From the NCBI GenBank assembly GCA_002110485.1, contig MOWL01000004.1:434001-498000 (forward strand): 64,000 bases of DNA, written 5' to 3'. The notes beneath the pieces are model-generated. The model was not told the DNA's origin. It made no database searches and saw nothing but the letters and a program-made list of their open reading frames with translations. Positions 1 through 11,983 of this stretch are shown piece by piece; the stretch's first letter is position 1; every line of letters starts with the position of its first letter. A program made the translations under genes and the position numbers. This DNA is from Emergomyces orientalis. Taxonomy: Eukaryota > Ascomycota > Eurotiomycetes > Onygenales > Ajellomycetaceae.

Positions 1-554
1 TACCACACAGTCTCTCACTTCCTGTCTCTCCAGCTTTCCTTCATCTCAAACCAACGTAAGCTTCCAACTATGCCTCCGCAATTTCGAACGAGTTCGTGAA
101 ATATCAAACACAACATTACTCTAAACTTAGGTAGATGCACACTCGTGGATCGCCAACCCAACCATAGGGCTTCGCTCTGCCCCACTCTATGCATCCCACC
201 ACCATCTTTGATCATATACCGAAGCGGTAAATATTTGTACATCTACATATCAGAAGTTAATGCTATTCCTAGCACATGACTTATCATCTGGTCTACCACA
301 CAGTGCACTTATTGTGGCTGAACCACAGCATAATGGACCCTATATGCAATAGTTGCTATGCTTTATACCACTCATCCATCATCACACACAGCTCCCGTAC
401 ACCATAAAATAAATCCCACCCTCACGCCAAAACGCTGGCGGCGATGTCCACATTGATAAAACATGAACTGTGCATACCCGACTCAAAAAGAGCTCCACTT
501 GAAGAAGCCAACTATCATATAGTTTATGACCATTTCAATATGCATGTAATGTAC

Positions 555-566
555 TGTACATGTACA
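555..566. repeat. 12-nt perfect palindrome TGTACATGTACA, copy 1
   Basis: The 12 bases equal their own reverse complement. The same 12-mer recurs at 17575 and 20797. A related sequence (TACCTAG) follows directly. Function is unknown. Confidence 0.7.
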
Positions 567-2428
567 ATACCTAGTACAGCTTGCTTTTACCCGCGCTATT
601 ATAGTCCAACGGTTTCAAAGTACGCCCACCCAGTGCACTTTCAAACATTTCATGTAGTTATTGCCATCTAGACTGGATAGGTGGGCTAGTTTGCGAGTTT
701 TGTCGTGGGGACCGCACGGGCCGAATGTATCTGCTGGGATTTTTATGTCGCTTTCATCAAACTCTATCCAATTTCTCGGGAGGCATATGTCAGTGCCCCT
801 GCTGAGGTGGATAGTAATTCAAGCGACGGGACTTGAATTGGAGGCCTGTTAGTAGAGACAAGAGTTGATATACATATAAGCTGTTTTGGTTGCTTTGGAG
901 ATCAGCCCCAGTCCTAATATGAGATAAAGTGGTATATGAGGAAGAGACTTCTTTAAACATGTATTAAATCTAGACGCAGAGTGGACGTGCATGGCCTATG
1001 TATCTGTGTCAGTTGACTTATCACGTTGGCAGGCAGATAGTTTGCAGCTTCCTGGGCCAGTCGACTATGTTTTCCTCGTCAGAAATATCCACCTACGTTT
1101 GGAATTCCGGCAGGGACTATTGCATACAAATATTGTTAGTACAAATATGGCCCAGTACACTTCCGCAGACGGTCCATCGTGTAATTAGCACTCATAGCTC
1201 AAGGAAAGCCCCAAGTCGCAGGATAAAACCTCTATGAGGGAATTCATCATAGATGCGTGCCTCACAGTAGTAGCAGTATTCCCCGGGCTGCCCGAGAGTC
1301 CGGCCCCGGCAGAGGCTGTACCGTATAACCGGAGCTACACTGACCCCGTTTCTCAATACTCTTGACCATAATAGTTTGTAGCTCACTATAGCTATTGTTC
1401 AACCAACATCGAGCTTGCCCTGCGGGCCCTGTAAGCCCTTCTCTCTTCTCTTTACTTGACCCAACTTGGTATGTGGCGTGCGTAAGGGAAAATTGTCATA
1501 TCCCTGGCTGCTGGGGAATTGACGGCCCTCTATTATTATACATGCTCCACATCCTTAGTATAAAACAAGCTCAGGCCGTCGAATCCTTAATCCAGGCCCT
1601 TGATATTCGGGTAAGCCGAGTTATGGGCGGGAGAGCACAAACCTTAATCCAAAGTCTTACGGACTCACACGATGGGGGGGACGAAGGTGTAGGTATCCGT
1701 CAACTCCATCATATTGGGAACAAAACATACAGCCATTTCTCCTTCCAGTCCCAATGCATCAGGAAAACCTACACAGGGTTTTCCCTTTAGCCCAACGCAG
1801 CACAAGACGTAACACCCCGTTAAACCATCGCTGAAGTGAAGGTGGCTCACGGCCAAGTTCGAGATCATAGTGATCAAATAGGAAAACAGTGGCGAAAAAG
1901 AAACAATGTATGCACCTTTCAATGTGTGATCCGCGCGCCCAGACCCTGGAATTCTCTTATATTCTTTTTGCCTGCTTGAACAAACACAGACAATGGCAAA
2001 AGGGGATGGTTCTGGGAAATACATACCTGCATCAGCCCTAATGATAAAAATAACATTTGTTAGTTTTTTTTTCTTTCGGTGACCTCGTCACACACCGCGA
2101 TCCAAACGGTATTTTCTCCTCCTTTTAGATGTAAGATAAGAGGGAATGGGTTCGCGCCTAATACCTCTAGACATAGCAGAGAAATAATTTTTCCCTTTCC
2201 ATTTCCGCGTTGGCAAACATAACCGCTGATAATGAAATCGTGGGATCAATATCGGAATTTCTGTTAGGAGTGGGCGGAGACTGGATTGGACGGAGTCCAA
2301 AGGGGAGCCAGAAGAGCAGCAAAAGGAGCCACAACTTCTCCAAACCAAAAAAGGTCGAAGACAGACACCAAACAACGGTCACAGCATCCCGATATATATC
2401 ACCTTGTTCCAGCGGGCAAGCTTCTCTT

Positions 2429-2464
2429 CATCCATCCATCCATCCATCCATCCATCCATCCATC
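2429..2464. repeat. (CATC)9 tetranucleotide microsatellite
   Basis: Nine uninterrupted CATC units lie about 285 bp upstream of the PTH11-like start codon, so in its promoter or 5' leader. The array is likely to vary in length between strains. Confidence 0.95.
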
Positions 2465-2749
2465 CAATCCCACTGCCTTCCTGCTCCCTCCCTTCCATTT
2501 TTTTAAATTTCCTTTCCTAATTCATTTGTTGATTGTTCATGGCTTGCCTGATTCGAAATTATATGGTTTGATCGAGAGTTATTGAAAAGTATTTTTGCTT
2601 TTCGCCGTTCGTTTAGCACTGATTGCTGGGAAAGAGAGAAGAAAAGGAAGGAGAGGAAGAAGAAACAACAGAAGAAGGGTGAGAGAATAAAGAAGAGGTA
2701 CAGGTATTTTCAGGCAGACACCAGGGGGGAAACACGGAAAAACTGACAT

Positions 2750-4279
2750 ATGGCAGCTATGGCCGCCGCAACGGAGCCAGCTTTGGCGCCTCCATTGGGC
2801 ATCGAGTCGAATTTTGAAGGGCCGGAGGAGGCATTGCATATATGGAACCTTATCACGCAGGGGCTCTGCATCTCCTTAACGTCGATATTTTTCCTGTTGC
2901 GGATGTACGTCCGAATCTATGTTACTAGGGGGTTCGGAAGGGAGGACTGTAAGTTGTCGCTGATTTTCCCGAACTTATATCCGTTCACCATTTGTTGCAA
3001 GGAGAAAATAGGAGCTAACCAACGTATATGAAAAAGGGTGTTGTTCGCTTGCTTGGGTACCACACCCGCAACCTTGCTTGTTCAGTTAGGGGCAATATAG
3101 CTGATTGTCTCTTTAGTTTCTCGGAATTGGATATTCCATCATTGCGCTTTTGAGTTCGTCTCCCCTGAAGTATGACCCATTTGTTTGTTTCATCCAGTGG
3201 GCTAACTAATGACCTGGCAGTGGGAAAATATGGTGGTGGATCTCACCAATGGGATGTCCCAAAGATGGACTTTATCCCATTCAACAAGGTGAGTAAAAAG
3301 AATAGAATACAGCATCCTCTGTCATTGTGCAGAGGACAGAGGCTGAAGACACAAAAAACAGACAGTGTACGGAACAATGGTCATATACGGACCAGCCGCA
3401 TTTCTCACGAAGGCATCCATCCTTTTAATCCTAACCCGAGTTTTCGCCCCTTACCGCAAAACAGTGAGGTTCATATACGTATACTTTGGGATACTGCTCG
3501 CATATTATATCCCTGCGATCATCGTTAAGGTCCGCATCTGCATGCCCATCTCCCATTTTTGGATGGGTCAGACTTCGCATGGGTCCTGTTTGGATGAAAG
3601 AGCGATTATTCTGGCTGATGCGATTATCAGTGTGGTGAGCGACTTGACGATATTGGTCTTGCCGCTTCTCTTGACCCACTCGCTGCAGATGTCTCTCAGG
3701 AAGAAAATCCGCGTCATTGGCATCTTGGGCGCGGGTGGTTTGGCCTGTGCGTCCAGTATTGTGAGACTGGTCTTGATTGTTCAAAAGGGGAATGCCAAAG
3801 ACCAGACATATGTGTTCATGCAAATCAATCTCTGGGGGTAAGTAATAAAACCGCATCCCCGATAGCTTTTTCTGTAGCTAAAAGAAATCGGTAACCATCA
3901 TAGTAATGCCGAAGTGAGCATCGGAATAATCTGCGCTTGTCTCCCATCCCTCGCCGCGCTCCTCAACCGCATATCAAATGAATACATATCACGAAATGGC
4001 AGTCGGACCTATGACTGCGAGCTCGCCGGGACAGACACACTGACAGGGTCAGGTTCCAAAATAGCTGGGTCCCAACGCAGTTTTAATGATGCAGGATCTG
4101 ACGAAGGAATCATAAGCTCACATGCACAGTCAGATCTGAAGGTTGAGACTGCAATCCGAGCAGACCAGCCAGGCACTAGTATGCATTCACACCACCGCGG
4201 GGTTCACTCCTTTACCGGGCATGGGATCATGAAGACGGTTGATGTTTCGCATACAATCACTACTAAGGAAAAAACTTGA
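2750..4279 (+). CDS. PTH11-like / SAT4-family seven-helix integral membrane protein
   Basis: The protein is a predicted plasma-membrane protein of the fungal rhodopsin-like SAT4/PTH11 group; relatives are proposed G-protein-coupled receptors, but the ligand cannot be read from sequence. My model has six exons: 2750-2948, 3037-3056, 3117-3153, 3221-3288, 3362-3837 and 3904-4279, giving 391 residues. Family marks are the first helix followed by GFGREDW, then GGGSHQWDV, the YGPAAFLTKASILL helix and the CMPISHFWMG loop, where the conserved Cys-Pro and Trp sit. The C-terminal ~110 residues are polar and cytosolic-looking. No CFEM domain precedes the helices. The 20-nt second exon is needed to complete the Trp codon of GREDW and to keep phase. 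The donor of the 37-nt third exon (GTTCGT at 3154) is weak; the alternative at 3187 would leave an intron of only 34 nt. The family call is firm and the small exons are moderately sure. Confidence 0.85.
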
Positions 4280-4401
4280 GAGTTAGAATTGATGGGAGAT
4301 GTTGAGCGGGTTGGGAGGGTTGGCGCTATGGGGCTATTATGGGGCTATGGGTATCGGCTTTAGTATTAGATGCGAGTTGATAACTTGATATCAATGATAT
4401 C

Positions 4402-4410
4402 TACGGAGTA
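4402..4410. repeat. TACGGAGTA motif, copy 1
   Basis: One of five exact copies of this 9-mer (either strand) in the window, all intergenic. Here it overlaps the 8-nt palindrome GAGTACTC. Confidence 0.6.
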
Positions 4411-5610
4411 CTCTGTAGGTGAGAAGGAGCTCATTGGCGGACACAAAAAAAAAAAAAAAGTACTGAGAGATTAGTCACTCTGTCGGGCAATTGTTGCGCC
4501 GAGCCGGCAACATTACCTCTAAATGTGAATAAATGGTGAATGACCTCATTCTAACGTGTAGCTAGCCATCCCCATCCATCAAGACTCTGGCTCCCCGTTC
4601 CTCCTATTGAAACCTAGTAGAATCTTGGACGACGAAAATGCTATTTCGTATCCATCCTTGCCTTGCGAAACGGTCATCAGCCCGCAAGATGTTGCACCCC
4701 AAATGGAAATACTTAAGGCAACCAGCCATTACAGCGGAATTTATCCAGCCCAAATCCTCATCTTAACTGACTACATCTACCACTCTCAGCGCTTCCTGGC
4801 ATGGCATCAGTTGATACTTCTTTGCCGGGGGACTCGGCCACTGCGGAGATGCTTCTCGTGTCCCCAATCATTACACCCAGTTGCTCCCTTCTTCCGCCTC
4901 CTTCTCTCACAGCAAGCGTAAAATAACCCCATCAAGCGAAGCATCTTCCGCGAAGAGCATCGCCGTCGTTATCAGACCCACAGGTTCAAACACTGTGGGA
5001 GGTACTGTCCAGAGGTCGAGTTTCACAAATCCTCTCGGATGGCCAGCTTTGGCTTCTCAAGCTCGGATAGGTAAGTATGAGAGATTTTTAGGTTTAGCGT
5101 ACGAATGAAAAATGAAGTAAAAGTTGGATCGAGAGCTCTGGCCCTCCTAAATATCTACGGGTTTTCCATGGCTTGTTATAGCCATGAATCTCTCGCTAGC
5201 TAATATTACAAAATATGCCAATATAGGGGCATTTTACATGTGATATTTAATAATCTCTCATATAAAAGAGTGAAATCTCCGAGATAGGAGGAAAAATGAG
5301 GCAATTACCATTCACTCTTATTGATGCCACTAATTGGGTAGAAATTGCTCGCTAAGACAATAATATATTTTCAATTGGAATAGTTAAAATAAGTGGAAGG
5401 GCAGTACATACACTCCGATATGCGAAGATCATACATACAGAGCGTCCCGGTCTTTTTGTTTCCTTTTTGCTTCTCCTACTTCAACATCTACTTCGCCTTA
5501 CTTCAACTTTCTCTTTGATATCAAGCTGCACCTCCTAACCTTCATAGATCAGCCAAGAGTGCATCATCTAGGAAGAACATCCACATTTTCCAGGAATTAA
5601 TGATGTATAA

Positions 5611-5634
5611 ATATATATATATATATATATATAT
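5611..5634. repeat. (AT)12 dinucleotide microsatellite
   Basis: An uninterrupted AT run in an AT-rich intergenic stretch. It is a simple repeat with no evident gene association. Confidence 0.9.
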
Positions 5635-7923
5635 TAGCTGACTGAAATAAGCAAATTTATCTTTCATTGTATCAAGCAATACAGATTACGGTAAATTGAT
5701 AAATGACAAGCAGAGAGATGTTTGCTGATTAAATGTAGGTAGCATCAATCTCAGCTCTTGATTCGGCTAACAGAACATTCAGGACTCTTTTTGGGTTAAT
5801 TTTATTGCTGCCTTTGTATGTAAGTATAATTTCCTAGAGAAAGAGGCAAACAACCACGGGTGCGTTAAAATAATTTCAGGGTTGTAACTAGTTATTGTGT
5901 CAATTTATTAAGTACCTCTTGAGTAATATTCCCCATTCCCGCAGCTAAGCATTCGCACAGCACACAATTGAATAACTATAAAAAGCAGCGAAAGGGCAAG
6001 GTTTCCATCCATCGGTGGAGCTTGACCACATAAATGCGAGGACCCTCGGAAAAAGGTCGTCGCATAAAATCTGCCCAACAAGAGCAGCGCAGCCAAAATT
6101 TGGCGGTCCCACCATCTCTGTGTCTGGCGACGGGGTGAAGGGGTGAAGGGGCCCGCTTGGCAGCGGTTGCGCCTAGGGAAAGCCACCAGTTTCATCAACC
6201 CAAAGCCTGCCCTTGACTCCCAATCACAGCAGATTTTCATCAGGGGCCCTGGTATCTCGACGGTGGTTGGCTGGTGCCTGAGCATGAATGCGACTAACGT
6301 GGAGCCACCCAAGGAACTTCTTAGCTTGCTGGTATCCCCAAGCCAGTCCAGAAAATTGCCCCGAAACGAGTCGGGGGGGTGGGGGGAAATTCGAAGTTCG
6401 GCTCCGTGCAAAGCTGGACTTGGACAAAGAATTTCTTCCTTCTTTTTTTAACTTTTCCCTTTTCCCTTTTTTCTTTCTTTCTTTTTTTTATTATTTTCTA
6501 CGAGGCGAAAACAGGGAATAAATGAAAGGAAACCTCCCCTCATTCGAACATAAGGCAAATTAGGATCGATTTTGGATGTTCATGGTTCTGGACAATCACA
6601 CCTCATCCTGTCGCAAATCCCAACAGTAGCGGGATCAACTACCCTATGAAGACCCATAACGGCTGGGAGGGAGAGCGGATCGTAGGTGATGGAGATAGCC
6701 AAGCATATTGACTCTCCTAAGACTAAACCTTTGATGATTTTGGATGGTGATAGAATAATGTGTTAAAGAGTGTGACGTCCTCGAGGATAGGGAGTGATCG
6801 AACCGTAATTTGCAAAAGTCGTAACCAAGCCTACCTCATGATGGGTTAAATATTATTGCTTCTTCCTGGGACGACATCCGGGAACCCCAAGCACTCACAG
6901 TGCCCCGACGCCTGGTGGGAAATCGAAAAGTCCCCGCCTGATAATTTTAACCATGATTGCGCTTGGGTGTGTTTCAACCCCCTTCCTGCTGACCGTGTGT
7001 GCTGTGTGTGGGAGGGAGGAGTGTGCTGTCTGCCGAGATCCCCCCTGCGCACTAAAATCGCTGCTATGAATTAACCAGGCACAAATTCTTATTGCGGTGG
7101 GGATAGGCCGCACTAAGCTAGCGCTCTCTCTCAAAATCTGAATTTCCCGTACAAATCAGCGGCAGATCCCAGCCTGTTCCTTTGTCCCCCTCTCTGAAGG
7201 GGAAATTGATCATCGTACTGCCTCTGTCATCTGCGACGTTTCGCTTTTCCTCCTTACTCACAACCCTCTCCTCACTCTGTTACCACCACTCCATTTCTGT
7301 CCTTCGAGGCTTCATCTCTCGTTTTCGAGGAGGAAGACAGCGTTTCTTCTGTTTCTTTTTTGAAGCTATTCATTCCTTTGGCCTTCGTGCTTACCGCTTC
7401 GAGAGGATTCGCCCTTTTCTTCGTGCCGTTCGTTTCCGCCATCGATTTTCAACCCCTTTCCTCGACTCTAACGCGTACAATCATCCCCGTTTTTTGAAAT
7501 CCCAAGTGGCGTGAGACAGTTATTACCTTTCACCCAGTTGAGGAGTGTATAGACAAGGGGACAACAGACAATAAAAAAAGGATTCAGATTGCCACTGGAT
7601 TGCAGCTATTCACTGAGAAACACAGTTGGTTTTGTTTGAAACAAACTGTTGATTCACCGCAGTGTTTGGTGTTTGGTGTTTTAATATTCATCAAATTCTA
7701 GCTGGATGACTTGTTAATTGTCACTCCTTTGAACAAATTATCGACACACTTTTTTCTTGTCACCTCTGCCACTCATTACTGTTTCGCCCGAGGGAAATTG
7801 AGATTGCAGGCTTCCAATCGTTCCTCCACTTTCATTATATACGACCAGATTTATTGAAAGCAAATATCGCTATTTGGAGTCCGGACTCAAAAAATCATAT
7901 TTTAAGCACAATATATATTAAAC

Positions 7924-9464
7924 ATGCATTTGAACATCATCTTCACCGCAGCTCTTGCGGCTACCATCTCCCCGGCTTTGGCGTTCTGGCGTCTGCCATG
8001 TCGGGGCCGTCTGGGTGTTGCCCGTCTCGATCCGTTGGTCAATCCCGGCGCTGTCTCGTCTCACGCCCACGTTATCCACGGCGCCAGTAGTATGTCTTTG
8101 ATTTGGAGAAGTACATGTTTTAATGGGACGTTTATACTAACTGTTTGATAGACTTTGGTATGAGCGTTACTGTGGATGGACTGCTGAATTCCGAATGCAC
8201 TTCCTGTGCTGTCAAGGAGGATAAATCTATCTATTGGACTCCGGCAGCCTACTTCAAGCACCCCAATGGAGATACTGAATTAGTGGAGCAAGTCGGGGGT
8301 ATGCTTGTGTAAGTTAAATCTACAAAACGTGCAGGCTACAGTTTCTTTGCGCAATATCTCCTAACATGTCCATGTCCACACTGCAGCTACTATCTGCCTC
8401 GCGGAGAGAACGTGCAGGCTTTCCCGAAGGGCTTCCGTATGCTTGCCGGTGATCCTTACCAGCGTAACTTCACCTGGCCAGTCCCGGACCCCCCCAAGTC
8501 GTCTTGGAGCGGCGCTCAATCCTCCCAATTTGCCCTTTCCCAAAAGGCCATCGGCTTCAACTGCCTGAACTACAAAGGACCGGCTGAGCCTACCCTCTTC
8601 CGCCACACCATGCCAAAGAAGAGTGAAATTGACGCAAAGTGCCCCGATGGCATCCGCATGGAGATGATGTTCCCATCCTGCTGGAACGGCAAGGATCTTG
8701 ACACCCCTGACCACAAATCCCACATGGCGTATCCCAATCTTGTCGAAGACGGTAACTGCCCCAAAGGCTTCGAAACCCGCCTTGTATCTCTCCTTTACGA
8801 AACCATCTGGAACACCGGCAAGTATCGGGGCGTCGAGGGTGAATTCGTCCTCTCCAACGGCGACCCCCACGGGAGTGGCTACCACGCCGACTTCATTGAA
8901 GCCTGGGATCCTGGTTTCCTCAGCAAGGCCGTGAAAACCTGCAGAAACCCTTCCGGCCGCGTCGAAGACTGCCCGCTCTTCACCCTTCAATCCCAAGATG
9001 ACCAGAACAAATGCAAGTTCAAGATGCCCCCCAACCTCGGCGATGAAGACTGCACCTTCACTAAGGGCGGCCTTCCCGGTGCTGTTGAGATTCTCGCGGG
9101 ACCTGCGTACGCCAAGATCCCGAAGTTGCCCGAAATCAAGCTTCCCGAAATCAAACTTCCAGAAATCAAGGCCCCTGCAAACAAAGCTGCACCTCCACCA
9201 CCTCCTCCTCCTCCCGCCCCAGTCGCACCTACCACAACCCCAGCCCCAGCGCCCGGGCAATTCTTCGCCCCCAACGAACATGGAGATGGCGTCCCCATCT
9301 CTACTAGCACGTACACCGAGGGTAACGTTGTGTATGAGGTTGTCATCATGGAGGAGAAGGTCACAACTACCATTGAGATTCCCGCCGGTGCTACCCCACC
9401 TGCTGGAACCAAGGCTGCGCGAAAAGTTCACAAACGCCATGGACATGGTGGACATATCCATTAA
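7924..9464 (+). CDS. Secreted DUF1996-domain protein with Pro-rich and His-rich C-terminus
   Basis: Three exons (7924-8089, 8152-8308, 8387-9464) encode 466 residues. Residues 1-20 form a typical signal peptide ending ALA, followed by FWRLPCRGRLGVARLDPLV, the usual start of DUF1996 proteins. The domain runs to about residue 310 and contains the SSHAHVIHG, GKDLDTPDHKSHMAYP and NGDPHGSGYHADF blocks, with conserved His and Cys residues. Both introns split codons cleanly and restore SN-FGMSV and MLVYYLPRG. After the domain come three LPEIK units, a run of eight prolines, a linker and a tail ending in HGHGGHIH. There is no GPI signal, so it is probably released or held in the cell wall. The biochemical role of DUF1996 is unknown. 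Pyrimidine-rich DNA upstream fits a long 5' leader. Confidence 0.9.
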
Positions 9465-10773
9465 GCGGAGGTATGTGTGAGGAAGGTAGGGGGCTTGCGG
9501 GAATTTGGCATTGTCTTGGGGAAGTTTTTCAGTGAGAATTGAATATCCCGGCGCTGAGTTGTATTTCTTATTTTTTTCAATTTTCATAGTTCCCGTCTAG
9601 TTGGGTGTGGGAGTGAGAGAAAGCAATGGCCTTTTGTTGTTTGAATGAAGAGGAAGATATGGGAAGGGAGGAGGAAGAAGTAGAAGGGAAGGGGATATAT
9701 ATATTTCTCTATTTATTTCACTTAGCCTCTGTGAAATGTTAATAGCTTGTATTTCTTTTCCCTTCAAAATATTAAGTTCTTACTGTTTTTATTATTATTA
9801 TTATTTTTATCTTCTTTCCTTGCTTGTCTCTTGTCTTGAGGATTCTCTTCATTAATGAATGTTGAAAAAGTATACCTTTTGAATCTCGCTGCCTGTCCCA
9901 AACTCCACTACTCATCCATCGCCGCTGTCTGCATGTTTATTACCGCTATGATTTGCATGTTTCATTGCTCTATTTACCAATTCACCCCATCACTGTCATT
10001 TGGAAGGTGTTTTGAGTTAAAGGGGGAGTAAAGAATTGAGCTCTTGAGACCTCAATGAATGCTGGGAAGGAGCAGAATTCAAAAGCCAAGAAGATATATT
10101 TCAACAACAATGATGAGCATGGCAATGATTGATTCATTTTGTTTCATGTCAACGAATGAAATCTAATTGGGTTTGCTGTGGGTTTGGTTTTCGGGCGCTC
10201 CTTTTGGAGATAGCGCTTGGAGAATACGACGAATGCATTCGATGCTCTCTTCATCGACCCCGATACCAACTCACAAGGGCAAAGATCTCATGCAGCCGTT
10301 TACCGTCAATATCCTGCTGATGACCCATTTCTCTTCGTTTGATAAAAAGAATCCATATATCTCCGTGGTAAGGTTAGGTAAAGTATATCCAGAACTTTCA
10401 AACAGGTGATACGTCAAGTGGAAATAACCGACTCTGGCAAGCCCTTGCCTTGATTTTGCGGGTGGTCAATCGAACGATAACAATGCAGTACGTTTGTATA
10501 GGCCTCCTTGGAAAATAACAATATCAGAAGGAGGATATCATTGCTAGCAGCATATCATTTTCACCTGGCTATCATTCTATTTTTCTGTCTATTTATCTAT
10601 CTCAGTGCCTTGAAGCCTAACTAAACCCTCCCGAATAAATAGTTCAAAATCATTAATATTTCAACCCAAAACAACCATCTAGAGTATGCATCACGAATAT
10701 TTTACTTTGTTTATCCTTGCAGATTTCTCTAAACAGCCATCCACTCATTCCCCCCACAAGTTATACATGCCAT
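9465..10773. other. Convergent intergenic region (3' ends of DUF1996 and SDR genes)
   Basis: This holds the 3' flanks of two converging genes. T-rich and ATT-repeat DNA (about 9740-9810) after the DUF1996 stop could serve polyadenylation. I see no gene. Confidence 0.6.
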
Positions 10774-11983
10774 TTAAATACACTTCCCACCATCAACAAT
10801 CATATCCGTCCCATTAATAAACGCCCCCTCATCACTACCCAGATACAAGCACATATTCGCCACATCATCTGGCTCCGTCAAACGGCCCAGCGGGACGTTT
10901 GAAATAAACTTGGCCCGGTTCTCCGGCGTATCAGGCACGCCCACAAACATCTCGAACAAGCCGGTGCCGGATAGCAAAGGGCAGACGTTGTTAACGCGAA
11001 TCTGATTCGGGCCGTACTCGGCAGCGAGCCCCTTTGTTACCTGTATTTTCAAGGGTCGGTTAGTTGGTGGTGGTGGTGGTGGATTTACTTTTTGGGGAGC
11101 GTGAAATAGTTAGGGGGCCAGGATAGGAGTAGGGAGGGGTGGAATAACACTGACATTAGAAACGGCACCTTTGGAGGCATTGTACCATACAAGACCCGGT
11201 CTGGGTCGAGAGGCGCCGGTAGAGGAAATGTTGATTATGGAACCACCCTTGCCTTGTTCGAGAAGCTTGGGGATGAAGGATTTGGAGGCGTAGAAGATGC
11301 TTTTCACGTTGACGTCGAATACGCGTTGGAATTCATCTATCGTTACTTCCATTGAGGGCTGCGGATAGGCAAAATTTTTGCATGTGTTAGTTATTTTGTT
11401 CGGCTTTCATAAGGGGGTTATGTTCGAGGCAGGCAATGGGTATGGAGCTCGCGTTCCGGTGTGGGTGTATGGAGGAAAGATGTGAATGGCCACCCATATT
11501 GTTCTCAAATGCATGGCATGCATAATGCGTAAAAAATCAATGATGGAAGGTTCAGTTTCCCTCCTTTTCATTGTCGAACGCAAAATCACACGGTAGAGTA
11601 ACAATATAATTTTGTTGCAAAAACTCACCTTATTCTTATATGTCGTGCCAGCGTTGTTCACCAGGATATTCACTTGACCAAATTTACTCGCAGCTTGGTC
11701 AACAACGGCCTTCCAGTCGTCTTCCTTGCTCACATCCATTTTCATAAATATAATGCTCTCTGGGTTTTCAGAGGCTACTTTCTCGCCGCCGGCAACGTTA
11801 ATATCACCAATAACCACTTTTGCACCCTCCTGTGCATAGCGTCTTGCGATTGCGGCGCCAAATCCGGAACCACCACCTGCATATTATTTTCAGAGTTGTT
11901 AGCTATGTAAACCCAACGGATATGTTCAACAGGGCTCACGTACCGGTGACGATGGCAACTTTGCCTTCTAGACGAGGAGCCAT
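10774..11983 (-). CDS. Short-chain dehydrogenase/reductase (classical SDR, NAD-type)
   Basis: Four exons (11983-11944, 11876-11629, 11358-11155, 11040-10774) encode 252 residues, the usual size for a classical SDR. The Rossmann motif TGGGSGFG is at residues 13-20 and NNAG at 87-90. The catalytic tetrad is complete: Asn113, Ser141, Tyr155 and Lys159 (YNASK). An Asp at the end of the second strand (VVIGD) favours NAD(H) over NADP(H). The C-terminal GTDMIVDGG is the typical dimer/tetramer end. The start at 11983 is the only Met giving the full first strand, with exon 1 only 40 nt long. The substrate is not predictable; relatives include levodione reductases, 3-oxoacyl-ACP reductases and sugar dehydrogenases. 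The third intron donor (GTCAGT) is weaker than usual but restores KGAVSN-VTKGLAAE. It lies 3 kb from the P450 with no shared promoter. Confidence 0.93.

Larger units (their letters stand above)
1..2749. other. Non-coding 5' end of window, upstream of the PTH11-like gene
   Basis: I see no supportable gene here. Open frames stay below about 130 codons, overlap in several frames and show no motif. Three things stand out: a perfect 12-nt palindrome near 555, a (CATC)9 microsatellite at 2429, and purine-rich DNA (about 2630-2700) just before the start codon at 2750, which would lie in the 5' leader of the next gene. Confidence 0.6.
4280..7923. other. Long intergenic region, AT-rich, then pyrimidine-rich leader
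   Basis: No convincing gene. About 5140-5720 is strongly AT-rich and contains an (AT) run. About 6430-6490 is a T/C-rich tract. From about 7160 to 7480 the plus strand is rich in CT, as is common just upstream of or within 5' leaders of fungal genes, and this probably belongs to the DUF1996 gene at 7924. A TACGGAGTA copy lies at 4402. Open frames at 4607, 6143 and 7182 lack motifs. Confidence 0.55.

Noticed and set aside
1395..2024. 131- and 119-codon frames near the window start
   Set aside because: They overlap on opposite strands, lack motifs and have no intron-bounded extension.
2750..3031. Reading the first PTH11-like exon through to a stop as a truncated pseudogene
   Set aside because: A GTAAGT donor at 2949 and the micro-exon at 3037 restore a full-length frame, so the gene need not be broken.
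8361..9587. 408-codon open frame on the minus strand
   Set aside because: It lies antisense to the DUF1996 coding exon and is a by-product of its codon use; its sequence is Gly/Arg/Val-rich without a motif, and the plus-strand gene explains the region.
11407..11817. SDR frame running through the second intron
   Set aside because: The last ~40 residues after TYKNK are intron read-through. The GTGAGT donor at 11628 ends the exon.
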